Notes: generated by a model not told the origin, from the letters alone. A stretch of 64,000 nucleotides of DNA from Anoxybacterium sp963668245 (GCA_963668245.2 OY764195.2:2901861-2965860); one strand, 5' to 3'; numbered from the stretch's first letter, positions 26,177 to 33,791 are shown. Numbers and translations are program-made.

Positions 26177-26977
26177 TTATTCCACCTCACCAACATGATT
26201 TGAGTCCTTAGATGCTTTATTCTCGGTTTTGTCAGACTCCTTGTTCTTCGGATACGCTTCTGAAAGGACTTTTGATTGAATATCAAGGAACTTCTTCGTA
26301 TTTACCGGTTCACCACGATATACAAGTGATAGATGGGTCTTCCCATCCGCTTCAAGACTTGCTAGTATATTTCCCTGTTCTGGTGTTACAAGGAGTGTAA
26401 CGGTCGATGGCAATTCCCTTTCGTCCTCATTGGTTTTCTGCTCCCCTGTATTGGCATCATACCCACTAGGAGCTGTTACAGAAATGACCTCAACGTATTT
26501 AAGCTCTGGAGGAATGACAGTCATTCCTTGCTTTTTAAAATCCGGAGCAATGACTGATACAATATCGCCACTTTGAAGCTTTCCAGAAAGACCGTTTGCA
26601 AAGCTCTTAATGGTAATAGACATAGCCTGTTTGCTGCCGTCTAGATTATACAAATAAGCGTTCTCAGCAGCTGGTGATTTTGAAACTTTTGCACTTAGGA
26701 TATAATCACCAATCGATAAATCAGCTAGAGCATAGCTTCCAACAACGGTTTCTTTTGATTTCACAACATCTGATGGAAGATTGTATCCACCGACTTCAAT
26801 GTTTTGTACCATATCCTTTGTAATTTGAGCGCCAGCCGTGATTTCCTTTGTTACACGGACAATCTCAGTCTTTTGACTGATGCCTTTATTGAACAATGGC
26901 GTTATGCCAAAGCAAATGAGGAGTGAAAGCACAATGCAAAACACCCCAACAACCATTCTGTTTTTAAATATATTCAT
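26177..26977 (-). CDS. CpaB/RcpC-like SAF-domain protein
   Basis: ATG at 26977 follows GGAGGTACGT, giving 266 residues. An N-terminal membrane helix (VVGVFCIVLSLLICFGI) is followed by a SAF domain with the pattern VTKEITAGAQITKDMV and VVGSYALADLSIGDYIL, as in CpaB/RcpC and flagellar FlgA. In Gram-positive Tad systems these proteins sit in the envelope and aid pilus assembly. The last 35 residues are charged and disordered. Confidence 0.82.
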   Translation of the reverse strand: MNIFKNRMVVGVFCIVLSLLICFGITPLFNKGISQKTEIVRVTKEITAGAQITKDMVQNIEVGGYNLPSDVVKSKETVVGSYALADLSIGDYILSAKVSKSPAAENAYLYNLDGSKQAMSITIKSFANGLSGKLQSGDIVSVIAPDFKKQGMTVIPPELKYVEVISVTAPSGYDANTGEQKTNEDERELPSTVTLLVTPEQGNILASLEADGKTHLSLVYRGEPVNTKKFLDIQSKVLSEAYPKNKESDKTENKASKDSNHVGEVE

Positions 26978-27016
26978 ACGTACCTCCATTTTTTATAGAT
27001 TCTTTTCTTAAGATTG

Positions 27017-27220
27017 TTACCGCATCACCATTTCCTGACCTGTGATCAGCCTTAATTCGCCAGTCTCAATCAGTTCGTTTACTTCATTCTCTGTATAGAT
27101 GAGAACCTCTGTATTCCTGTCATTTTCAGGAGCAAGTACCATGGATCCTGACCAATTGCCTGCATATGCATAGGTTTCATGGTTATAACTCGTTTCAAAT
27201 CTTTGTCCTTTTACAAACAC
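27017..27220 (-). CDS. Small unknown protein in the Tad locus
   Basis: The start is uncertain. GTG at 27220 has GGAG nine bases upstream, while ATG at 27229 touches the Shine-Dalgarno sequence. The product has about 67 residues, is beta-rich with many Asn and Tyr (FETSYNHETYAYAGNWSGSM), then ends with a helix (YTENEVNELIETG) and LITGQEMVMR. There is no membrane segment. It lies between the prepilin peptidase and the CpaB-like gene. I do not recognise it. Confidence 0.55.
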   Translation of the reverse strand: MFVKGQRFETSYNHETYAYAGNWSGSMVLAPENDRNTEVLIYTENEVNELIETGELRLITGQEMVMR

Positions 27221-27234
27221 TTTCACCATCTCCT

Positions 27235-27657
27235 TTATAAAAAATAGACACATATATAGCCAAGAGCGAGAAAAGGCGCCAACGGATATGCCTTGCGCCT
27301 ACACTCCTTGCTCGTGATTCTATAAATTAGTTTTAATGCTCCGTGAAAAAAAATCACTAGACTCAACCCAATGGCCATCCCAATCAGTGCTTTCCAAAAG
27401 CCGATAACTAGTCCGACTGTAGCTACAAGCTTAATATCTCCACCGCCAATACCTGACGGACTCATCATAGCTGCAAAGAGTAATGGGAGTGCTGCCAATA
27501 TGCCAAACAGATGAACAGCATTAAAATCAATCAGTGATATCAGTGCCATCGATGACCATATGGCCGTTGGAATTTCTCTTTTCTTGATATCAGTACAGAC
27601 TGCACATCCCATCAAACAAAAAAACAGCACCGCTTGAACGATGCTGTTACCCGGCAT
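27235..27657 (-). CDS. Prepilin peptidase (TadV/CpaA-like)
   Basis: ATG at 27657 overlaps the end of the upstream pilin gene by 11 bases, giving about 140 residues. The aspartic protease signs of the A24 family are CTDIKKREIPTAIW (first Asp) and GIGGGDIKL (GxGD-type second Asp). Four or five membrane helices follow the short A24 form without the N-terminal methylase domain. It should cut the pilin leaders after the Gly of the N(R/K)G motif. A longer frame open to 27747 lacks a good start. Confidence 0.85.
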   Translation of the reverse strand: MPGNSIVQAVLFFCLMGCAVCTDIKKREIPTAIWSSMALISLIDFNAVHLFGILAALPLLFAAMMSPSGIGGGDIKLVATVGLVIGFWKALIGMAIGLSLVIFFHGALKLIYRITSKECRRKAYPLAPFLALGYICVYFL

Positions 27658-27877
27658 AGTTGAACATATTCCTGATTCTTTGCTCGAGGGTGGGCATGAC
27701 CACGTCACCAAACAAAGCATAAAGCCCTGCAAGAAGCAATGCACCAAGCACTACTGCAATCAGAATTTTAACTGCTGTATCGATGTAGCCTTCACCTTTG
27801 TTGTTACTGATTGTAGCTTTTGCCAGGACTACCTTTGACATTAATTCATTTCTTACTTTTCTCATCATTCTCTTCAT
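27647..27877 (-). CDS. Flp/DUF6133-type major pilin, copy 1
   Basis: A 76-residue prepilin (start at ATG 27877, with AGG upstream; ATG 27892 is also possible). The basic leader ends NNKG, and the predicted mature part begins EGYIDTAVKILIAVVLGALL. The +5 residue is Asp instead of the usual Glu. The hydrophobic helix continues to LYALFGDVVMP, and the end is RIRNMFNYAG. It is almost identical over the mature region to the pilin at 28302, while the leaders differ. Its last bases overlap the prepilin peptidase gene. Confidence 0.82.
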   Translation of the reverse strand: MKRMMRKVRNELMSKVVLAKATISNNKGEGYIDTAVKILIAVVLGALLLAGLYALFGDVVMPTLEQRIRNMFNYAG

Positions 27878-27906
27878 ATGATTTAACCTCATCTTTCCTT
27901 TATTGT

Positions 27907-28284
27907 TTACATTGTCATCTCTTGTGATGGATCACCTTGTGTAGGCCCTTCCTGCTTTTGTTCATCCTTTTGTTCCTGTTCATGCCCCTGAGTCAAGGCT
28001 TGTTCATAGGCATTCAGAACGGCTTGATCAAATTCTTTTCTAGACTCACTGGTGCAAGGAAAACAGATGTCTTTGTACTCTCCATTGCCTGCTTTGTAAC
28101 TTGGCATAGATACGAATAATCCTTTTGACCCTTCCATGAGTTTAATACCTCTGATGGCAAAAGCATTGTTGATGTTGACCGTTGCTGTAGCTCTCAAGGT
28201 TCCTTCTGGTCTGATGCTTTGGATTTTCACATCATAGTGAAGGCCTGAGTCTTCTTTTTTCTGCTTGCTTGTTGTTTTTCCCAT
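27907..28284 (-). CDS. SpoVG-like protein with Met-rich C-terminus
   Basis: A 125-residue protein. Residues 16-95 match SpoVG: YDVKIQSIRPEGTLRATATV, AIRGIKLMEGSKGLFVSMPS, YKDICFPC and FDQAVLNAYEQAL. SpoVG proteins bind RNA or DNA and act as broad regulators in firmicutes. The tail (96-125) is Gln/Glu/Lys-rich and disordered and ends GDPSQEMTM, one of the shared methionine-rich endings. It lies between the two pilin genes, so it may control pilin or element expression after transcription. Confidence 0.83.
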   Translation of the reverse strand: MGKTTSKQKKEDSGLHYDVKIQSIRPEGTLRATATVNINNAFAIRGIKLMEGSKGLFVSMPSYKAGNGEYKDICFPCTSESRKEFDQAVLNAYEQALTQGHEQEQKDEQKQEGPTQGDPSQEMTM

Positions 28285-28301
28285 GATTTATCGCTCCTCT
28301 C

Positions 28302-28541
28302 TTAACGTGGACCACCATTATAGTTGAACATGTCTCTGATTCTTTGAGTCAGTGTCGGCATAACCACATCGCCAAACAAAGCGTAGAGCCCTGCAAGGAG
28401 AAGTGCGCCAAGTACCACTGCAATCAAAATTTTCACTGCCGTATCGATATAGCCTTCCCCTCTGTTATTTTTCATGGCTGCCTGCGCCTTGATAAGTTGT
28501 TTTAAAGCAAACTCATTTGATTTCTTTAGTAATTTCTTCAT
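28302..28541 (-). CDS. Flp/DUF6133-type major pilin, copy 2
   Basis: A 79-residue prepilin with leader ending NNRG and mature start EGYIDTAVKILIAVVLGALL. From the cleavage site onward it differs from copy 1 at only a few positions near the end (TQRIRDMFNYNGGPR against EQRIRNMFNYAG). The DNA differs mostly at synonymous sites, which points to selection on the protein. GGAGG lies at good distance from the ATG. Together the two copies probably form the pilus shaft. Confidence 0.82.
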   Translation of the reverse strand: MKKLLKKSNEFALKQLIKAQAAMKNNRGEGYIDTAVKILIAVVLGALLLAGLYALFGDVVMPTLTQRIRDMFNYNGGPR

Positions 28542-28565
28542 TGATAATCCTCCATCATTTTAGTT

Positions 28566-29123
28566 TTACATGCCAAGTGTCATACCTTGTTCATGTGACT
28601 GATCTGCAAATTCAATTGCTTTGAATCCAAATTGATCTACATAGTTAAATTCGCTACTGTTTTCATCGTAAAGCTCCACCACATCAGAAATTGAAAGAGA
28701 GTGCCCTTTAAAGTCTGTTGGGTGGTCCATGTTGAACTTTGTATAGATGGACTCAAGATCATTCGTCTCGAGTTCCCCATCAAAGACAACATCATAATTG
28801 TTCTTACTCGGTTCTCCAGATACTTTAAGCACTTCATCATAGCTTCTGAATCTCAGTTCGAGATCCGAGTCTGATTTCAATTGCCAGATTCGAACGTTTT
28901 TAAGGGGACTGACTGTCTCCAGTGGGTCGCCCAACTGTTCACCTTTAGAAAGCCTTTCGAAAATGCCATCACTCCAATTTGGAATGAACTTTTTTTCTGA
29001 TAGCCACTCTTCGAATTCTTTACTCTGAAACATCGTGTCTACTGTCGCTCTATCATCTTTGACATAACCAGCTGGGTTTCCATAATAGACAAGTAGTCCA
29101 TTTTTCATTTCAATGCCGCCCAT
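28566..29123 (-). CDS. YodL-domain protein with Met-rich C-terminus
   Basis: A 185-residue protein. The C-terminal half carries the YodL pattern: LRFRSYDEVLKVSGEPSKNN, YDVVFDGELETNDLESIY, DHPTDFKGHSLSISDVVELY and NYVDQFGFKAI. YodL domains recur in large polyvalent proteins of conjugative elements and phages. The molecular role is unknown. It ends SHEQGMTLGM, part of the shared ending. The ATG at 29123 follows GGAGGTGGTATAA. Confidence 0.83.
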   Translation of the reverse strand: MGGIEMKNGLLVYYGNPAGYVKDDRATVDTMFQSKEFEEWLSEKKFIPNWSDGIFERLSKGEQLGDPLETVSPLKNVRIWQLKSDSDLELRFRSYDEVLKVSGEPSKNNYDVVFDGELETNDLESIYTKFNMDHPTDFKGHSLSISDVVELYDENSSEFNYVDQFGFKAIEFADQSHEQGMTLGM

Positions 29124-29179
29124 TTATACCACCTCCCATTGCCCCATGCCCACCCTCATTAACTGATTTGAGTTTTAAG

Positions 29180-29683
29180 TTACTTCCTATTTCCATAAAC
29201 GATTCTTTCAGACATCAAGCACTCATTGAGGCAAGACAAGCAAACTCCAATGTCTTTTAATAGCCTGAGCATGTCTTCAGGCACATCGATGAGATCATAT
29301 TTGTATTCAGCTTCCATGACAGTTACTTCACCACTTGCCTCAGTTGTGAAAGCACAAAGCTTAGCATCTTTTGGAATGCCTGCCTCTTCAAGAATAAATT
29401 CTGGCAGTTTTATTGCGACAGCATCTTCTGTTTCAGCAGGGTCGCAATCCTCACAGCAAATACCTGTTGTACCAACTAGAGCGTTGTACAATTCTTTGAG
29501 TATTTCTTCAAGTCCCTCAATGGTTTCTAGTACTTCCATCGCTGTCATTTCAGACTTTGTAAGCACCACACCACTTTTGATGATAGTTGCTTCGAGCATT
29601 CCGACATCACCAATTTTTCTTTCTGCCGATTCTGTAATGGGAAGGCACAGAAACCCTTTGACCTTTTGTTCTAATTTTTTCAT
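29180..29683 (-). CDS. Unknown cysteine-containing protein
   Basis: A 167-residue cytoplasmic protein. It has a helical N-terminal half (MEVLETIEGLEEILKELYNA), a cysteine cluster ICCEDCDP, a short strand-turn part IKLPEFILEEAGIPKDAKL that resembles an AbrB/MazE-type swapped hairpin, and CLSCLNECLMSERI near the end. The cysteines could bind zinc. Its stop is followed by the YodL gene, and its ATG overlaps the end of the Dam gene by four bases. I do not recognise the family. Confidence 0.65.
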   Translation of the reverse strand: MKKLEQKVKGFLCLPITESAERKIGDVGMLEATIIKSGVVLTKSEMTAMEVLETIEGLEEILKELYNALVGTTGICCEDCDPAETEDAVAIKLPEFILEEAGIPKDAKLCAFTTEASGEVTVMEAEYKYDLIDVPEDMLRLLKDIGVCLSCLNECLMSERIVYGNRK

Positions 29684-30528
29684 AAACTGAATTCCTCCTT
29701 GTTAAGTTCGTTATTGATATCAAATAAATTCATTTGCCCTAAGCCGTCTCGCTCACGTTCATGCAGGTCATAGTTGGCTATGAGTATTTCTGGGAACTGA
29801 GCGCCGTTATCATACCTTTGCTTGATGTTATTGATGCGGTTATAGCTTTCAATTGTGATGCCAGGGGCATCGTACAGTTCTCTGATATACTCACAGTCAT
29901 TGTAAGAGAGAAGAAATTTCCCTTCGATACCAAGCAGTGTATCTCTGAGTCTGATGTGATCTTCCTTTTGAAAACCACCTTCCCCGACATTCTTGTAGTA
30001 TTTTTCGGTGTCGAAGTACGGTGGATCCAAATAAAAAAAACTGACAGGGCGATCATATTGCCGAATCAGCTTTTCAAAATCTTTATTCTCGATAACTACT
30101 TTCGCAAGTCTTCTGTGGGCTTGCTCAATGATTGGAAAATTGCTTCTGATGTCATGGGGTTGGCTACCGAAACTAGTCAGTCCTGATGCATAGCTGTATC
30201 TGATGAGCTGATAAAAGCAAGCTGCACGTTTAACGTCATTTTCAACATACGCCTTATCAAGGACAGCTTTGACTTCATCAAAGTCCTCTCTTGAATTTAG
30301 AACATACCTCAGTTCATTTTGAAGTTCTTCATATTGATCTCTCACACATCGGTAAAGGTTGACGAGCAGACTATTGAAGTCATTATAAACTTCAAAATCA
30401 TTGCCCGGCGGTTTATGAAATAAGACCCATCCACCACCACCAAATACTTCAATATACCTTTCATAATAAAGCGGAAAGAGCGAAACTATCAGTTCCCTCA
30501 TGGATTTCTTTCCACCAATCCAACTCAT
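29680..30528 (-). CDS. D12-class DNA adenine methyltransferase (Dam-like)
   Basis: A 282-residue N6-adenine methyltransferase. AdoMet motif SWIGGKKSMRELI is at the N-terminus, then EVFGGGGWVLF (the FxGxG motif), YNDFNSLLVNLY, and the catalytic YLDPPYF near residue 170. The order is that of the alpha/D12 class. In mobile elements such orphan enzymes protect incoming DNA from restriction. No restriction endonuclease gene is adjacent. It lies beside the ArdA-like gene, so this end of the element carries several anti-restriction functions. Confidence 0.9.
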   Translation of the reverse strand: MSWIGGKKSMRELIVSLFPLYYERYIEVFGGGGWVLFHKPPGNDFEVYNDFNSLLVNLYRCVRDQYEELQNELRYVLNSREDFDEVKAVLDKAYVENDVKRAACFYQLIRYSYASGLTSFGSQPHDIRSNFPIIEQAHRRLAKVVIENKDFEKLIRQYDRPVSFFYLDPPYFDTEKYYKNVGEGGFQKEDHIRLRDTLLGIEGKFLLSYNDCEYIRELYDAPGITIESYNRINNIKQRYDNGAQFPEILIANYDLHERERDGLGQMNLFDINNELNKEEFSL

Positions 30529-30543
30529 AAAACTATTAATAAA

Positions 30544-30900
30544 TCATCCCTCCTTCACACATACAAACCAGATTTGAAGCTGTTCATTGCTACTTGAATC
30601 TGGATAGAGGGACAGGGAATCTACAAGACCATTTTTTGCTTCTGCAATTTTTTCAATCCGGCTATTGAGCTGTCTTATGCTTCCAAGAACCTCATGCTTA
30701 TTAGCTCCATAATAATAACCACCATCGTCACTGCAGATAGGATGTCCTTCGCACCTGAGTGCATTGACTATGTCACGGACCTTCCTTCCACTCATTTGAA
30801 ACCGAAGTTCCAATCCCTTGCTTTGCACGGCCCTCCCTGCACCTGTGTGATTTCTTTTTAAGTGACTTAAAAATCTCTCATTTAGATTTACATGTTCCAC
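30544..30900 (-). CDS. Winged-helix-like element protein
   Basis: A 118-residue protein, GTG start at 30900. The central part reads KGLELRFQMSGRKVRDIVNA, then LRCEGHPICSDDGGYYYG, a helix-turn-helix followed by a wing, as found in small phage and ICE proteins. A coiled helix (LNSRIEKIAEAKNGLVDSL) follows. A DNA-binding role is inferred. The start lies very close to its Shine-Dalgarno sequence, so translation may be weak. Confidence 0.65.
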   Translation of the reverse strand: MEHVNLNERFLSHLKRNHTGAGRAVQSKGLELRFQMSGRKVRDIVNALRCEGHPICSDDGGYYYGANKHEVLGSIRQLNSRIEKIAEAKNGLVDSLSLYPDSSSNEQLQIWFVCVKEG

Positions 30901-30940
30901 CTCCTCGCCTCCTTTTCTGGTGGGATAGTTTTAAAGAAAT

Positions 30941-30988
30941 AAAAAAAGGCCGCTTGATTCACTGCATATTGCAGTTTTTCAAGCGGCC
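30941..30988 (-). terminator. Strong intrinsic terminator
   Basis: On the minus strand GGCCGCTTGA and TCAAGCGGCC (30988-30979 and 30957-30948) form a perfect 10-bp stem with an inner CTGCA/TGCAG stem, followed by TTTTTTT. It lies downstream of the DUF4314 pseudogene and upstream of the winged-helix gene. Confidence 0.85.
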
Positions 30989-31000
30989 CATTGGATTTAT

Positions 31001-31041
31001 GGCATAAAAAATGTACGGTTTAATTGCCGTACGCTTATGCC
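31001..31041 (-). terminator. Second hairpin with T-run
   Basis: GGCATAA and TTATGCC (31001-31007, 31035-31041) enclose GTACGG/CCGTAC. On the minus strand a TTTTTT run falls within the structure after the inner stem. It may be a terminator or an alternative fold just upstream of the 30941 terminator. Confidence 0.5.
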
Positions 31042-31079
31042 ATTGATTATTCAATTGTTAAGTTCAAGTGTAATTGCTT

Positions 31080-31366
31080 TTACATGTTCATCCCTCCCAT
31101 ACCTTGCTTTTGCTCATTGTCCATTGTTTCCTCAGATGGCTTTGAGATTACTTTGAACTGATCTTCCCCAGGAACAATGCCCAGTGTTCTACCGTTATCC
31201 CATTTCATGTGTAAGTGCCTGCATCATCCACAATTTCAACGGTTCCTTGTGTCCCAGACTCAATAGGTGCATATGGATCATCCATACCGATGAGTTCAAT
31301 TCTAGTGCCTACAGAATACTGCGCCTTGATGCTTTCAACTTCTTTTCGAGATTTAAATCCATTCAT
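31080..31366 (-). pseudogene. DUF4314 gene broken by a one-base frameshift
   Basis: ATG at 31366 overlaps the stop of the ArdA-like gene. The frame gives MNGFKSRKEVESIKAQYSVG...GTRIELIGMDDPYAP, the DUF4314 pattern, then stops at TGA (31205-31207). In the next frame the rest of the domain is intact: HMKWDNGRTLGIVPGEDQFK, ending EQKQGMGGMNM at 31080. One missing base near 31210-31220 explains this; the intact product would have about 95 residues. The lost tail is another methionine-rich ending. A sequencing error cannot be excluded. Confidence 0.8.
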
Positions 31367-33030
31367 ATTCTAATACCTCCCATAGTTTGTGTTTGCTCAG
31401 CAATACCAAGTTCTTCAGCTGTTTTGAGAGACCAATTCTCATGATTCCAAAAGCTGACGTAGATTGCTCTATCATCTGTCTGGATTTCATTTTGCTCGAA
31501 GCCTTCTCCATAGCCATCAGATGCTTGACCACTTATCTCATTCTTAATGAGTTCCATTTCTTTTTCAGTTAAGTCATCATTAAGTGTAAGAACTGCAACA
31601 CCCATCAGCTCTCCGCCGACTTCTTCAACTGTAAACTCATATTTTGAAACCTTTGCGTTCAAACTGTCACATTCACCATAGTATTTCATCATCCCCCTAA
31701 GTTCTTCACCTGGCAATCTGCGCTTCTCAATTGCTTTTAGGATTTCTTCTTCGTATTTAGTGAGATCATGCGAAGGAATCTCCTCAGAATCATATGATTT
31801 TTCCATGTATCCATAATCATTTTCCACATCATAAGTGACGGCTTTAAGAGGCATATAGAGCTTCATTTGATGAACTCGGTCTGTTTTTTGAATTGTCATA
31901 CCGAGATTCTCTAGTAGAACATCCTGCAGTTTCATACTCGAACCATAATAAGTAATGTAACCATTATGGGTCATAGCGCCACATTCATTATTCATTCTCT
32001 GTTCGCCATACCTTTTAAAATCGAGGTAGTCTTCAAGATTTTCATCGTATTCAAAATGGCCAGAGTCACAAATCATATACCGCCCATATTCTTCAGCACT
32101 TCTAATACCATCGAACATTTGGAATTCATGCATATGATCTATTAAAGCGTTTATTTCATACAGATTTCTTGGTCTGATGTATGCCATTAACTTTTCAAAA
32201 TATTGAGCTTCATGACTACCCATCTCTTTAAAGCGCTTTGAGAAATCATTAAGCATATTTACCTTGGCCGCCATCGATTCATCATTGCTAATGAACTCAA
32301 TCAACCTATTAGGTAACATATCGCTTTCAAAGGAAAGTTTACATTCTTCGATGTCCTTAACTTCTAATCGAATCAACGCCTTTTCAATAGAGCTAGAAGG
32401 GCACGGCATGTAAATGAACTCCTGATCTCCATGAGCTTCAAGACATAATGTAGCTATTTCACTTTGCCAGTAATAACACGGAAAGTGCCTGCCATCATAA
32501 ACCTGTTCAGGTTGATTTCTATTTTGATAAAGAACTCCATAAGACGTTACCACTTTCATTGGACTAAATTTCATAAGTTCATCAACCACGGCTCTTCCAT
32601 CGATTGCTTCAAGTTCTTTTGTAGTCGCAGCACCGACCTCATTAAGATATACATCTCTTCCCACCGCATTGAGATTACTAAAGTCACTAACGACACTGTA
32701 ACAATGGGTATTGTAGGTTAGGTTGATGAGATCTTTAAGTGACTGAGAATCAGTGGCAACAGCAGAAGCAAAGAAAGTGTTTTTTTCTTTTGCATCAAAG
32801 CTATCTAGCCTTTTTACTAAAAAGTTAAGTTCATCAATGTTGCAGTATCTTTCTTTAATGACACCAATCAAATCGCTGTCATTTGAATCGACAATATAGC
32901 AATTGGCATTCATTGAAATGCCAATGCCTAACTCCTGGGAGATTTGATTTAACTTTTCTTCTCCGACTGGAAACCAAGTTTCTATAGATTTCTCATCGAT
33001 GTTGTTTGATTTCTTGATTGTAATGTACAT
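31363..33030 (-). CDS. ArdA-like multidomain antirestriction protein
   Basis: A 555-residue acidic protein. Around residues 320-370, SAEEYGRYMICDSGHFEYDE and LEDYLDFKRYGEQRM resemble the ArdA fold, which mimics DNA and blocks type I restriction enzymes. The N-terminal 250 residues and the C-terminal part (GQASDGYGEGFEQNEIQ, YVSFWNHENWSLKTAEELG) look like separate domains common in element polyvalent proteins. It ends TQTMGGIRI. The ATG follows GGAGGG. The overall acidity fits DNA mimicry; the exact domain borders are my estimate. Confidence 0.68.
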   Translation of the reverse strand: MYITIKKSNNIDEKSIETWFPVGEEKLNQISQELGIGISMNANCYIVDSNDSDLIGVIKERYCNIDELNFLVKRLDSFDAKEKNTFFASAVATDSQSLKDLINLTYNTHCYSVVSDFSNLNAVGRDVYLNEVGAATTKELEAIDGRAVVDELMKFSPMKVVTSYGVLYQNRNQPEQVYDGRHFPCYYWQSEIATLCLEAHGDQEFIYMPCPSSSIEKALIRLEVKDIEECKLSFESDMLPNRLIEFISNDESMAAKVNMLNDFSKRFKEMGSHEAQYFEKLMAYIRPRNLYEINALIDHMHEFQMFDGIRSAEEYGRYMICDSGHFEYDENLEDYLDFKRYGEQRMNNECGAMTHNGYITYYGSSMKLQDVLLENLGMTIQKTDRVHQMKLYMPLKAVTYDVENDYGYMEKSYDSEEIPSHDLTKYEEEILKAIEKRRLPGEELRGMMKYYGECDSLNAKVSKYEFTVEEVGGELMGVAVLTLNDDLTEKEMELIKNEISGQASDGYGEGFEQNEIQTDDRAIYVSFWNHENWSLKTAEELGIAEQTQTMGGIRI

Positions 33031-33061
33031 TTTTTATCCCTCCAATTCATTTTGTGACATT

Positions 33062-33102
33062 AAAAAAGCCACATTCTACATTTTGATTTGTAGAAGGTGG
33101 CT
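33062..33102 (-). terminator. Intrinsic terminator
   Basis: On the minus strand AGCCACCTTCTAC pairs with GTAGAATGTGGCT (one mismatch) and is followed by TTTTTT. The stem begins at the stop codon of the 33102 gene and lies upstream of the ArdA-like gene. Confidence 0.75.
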
Positions 33103-33791
33103 TACTTGAATTTTACTTGGAGCACAGACGCACCGTATTTGACTATCAGTATTGAATGAATGATTGATTTAAATGCCTGATCACCTATTAAAAACTTATC
33201 AGCTATTTCATCCAATCTGATGTATTCTTTTGCCATGAAGATGGTCTTTGCCATTTGGTAGATGGCATAGCCATCAGTGTTGATGCCACTTAAACTCATT
33301 TTCTTAAAATCAAAATGGTCATCAAATACATGATCCTTTGCTGCAAGCCATAGTTTTTCATCTACTGTTAGCAGAAATAAAACCGCAAGGTGGATTGGAC
33401 TTTTGTTTTCAACTGGAATTTCTTGCAGTCTACAAACAGAATCAAATCTTGCTTTGTGAGCTTGGCTTATGAAAAAATCAGACGAGTAGTTTCTAATCAA
33501 ATACTCAAGGCGACTTTGAAGCCGATATGACTTACAATCATGAAAACAACTTGTAATGAATCGATCATAGGATGCATCTCTACCATTACCATTCAGACAT
33601 CCAATATCTGAATCAAATCTGAATTGTTCTGCTAAGATGGGCAAGATTTCTACTTCTCTTTCTTGTGCATCTGCCTTTCCAAATCCGTGGACCACAATTA
33701 TTCCTCTACCCCTTGGTGAGAAATTTGGAACCAACATCATCAACTGCTCTAGCTCTTGAAGTTCTGAATCATTCATAAAATACTTTGACAT
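33102..33791 (-). CDS. DUF6075-like element protein
   Basis: ATG at 33791 is used because the longer frame runs into a hairpin and lacks a ribosome site; AGAGAGGG lies upstream. The 229-residue product has an N-terminal part of unknown type (VPNFSPRGRGIIVVHGFGKA) and a helical C-terminal part starting HKARFDSVCRLQEIP that resembles DUF6075 proteins of clostridial phages and elements. It is the first gene of the element transcript at this end. Its function is unknown. Confidence 0.62.
   Translation of the reverse strand: MSKYFMNDSELQELEQLMMLVPNFSPRGRGIIVVHGFGKADAQEREVEILPILAEQFRFDSDIGCLNGNGRDASYDRFITSCFHDCKSYRLQSRLEYLIRNYSSDFFISQAHKARFDSVCRLQEIPVENKSPIHLAVLFLLTVDEKLWLAAKDHVFDDHFDFKKMSLSGINTDGYAIYQMAKTIFMAKEYIRLDEIADKFLIGDQAFKSIIHSILIVKYGASVLQVKFK

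Noticed and set aside
27657..27747. N-terminal extension of the prepilin peptidase
   Set aside because: It overlaps the pilin gene in another frame and lacks a ribosome site; the peptidase fold starts after 27657.
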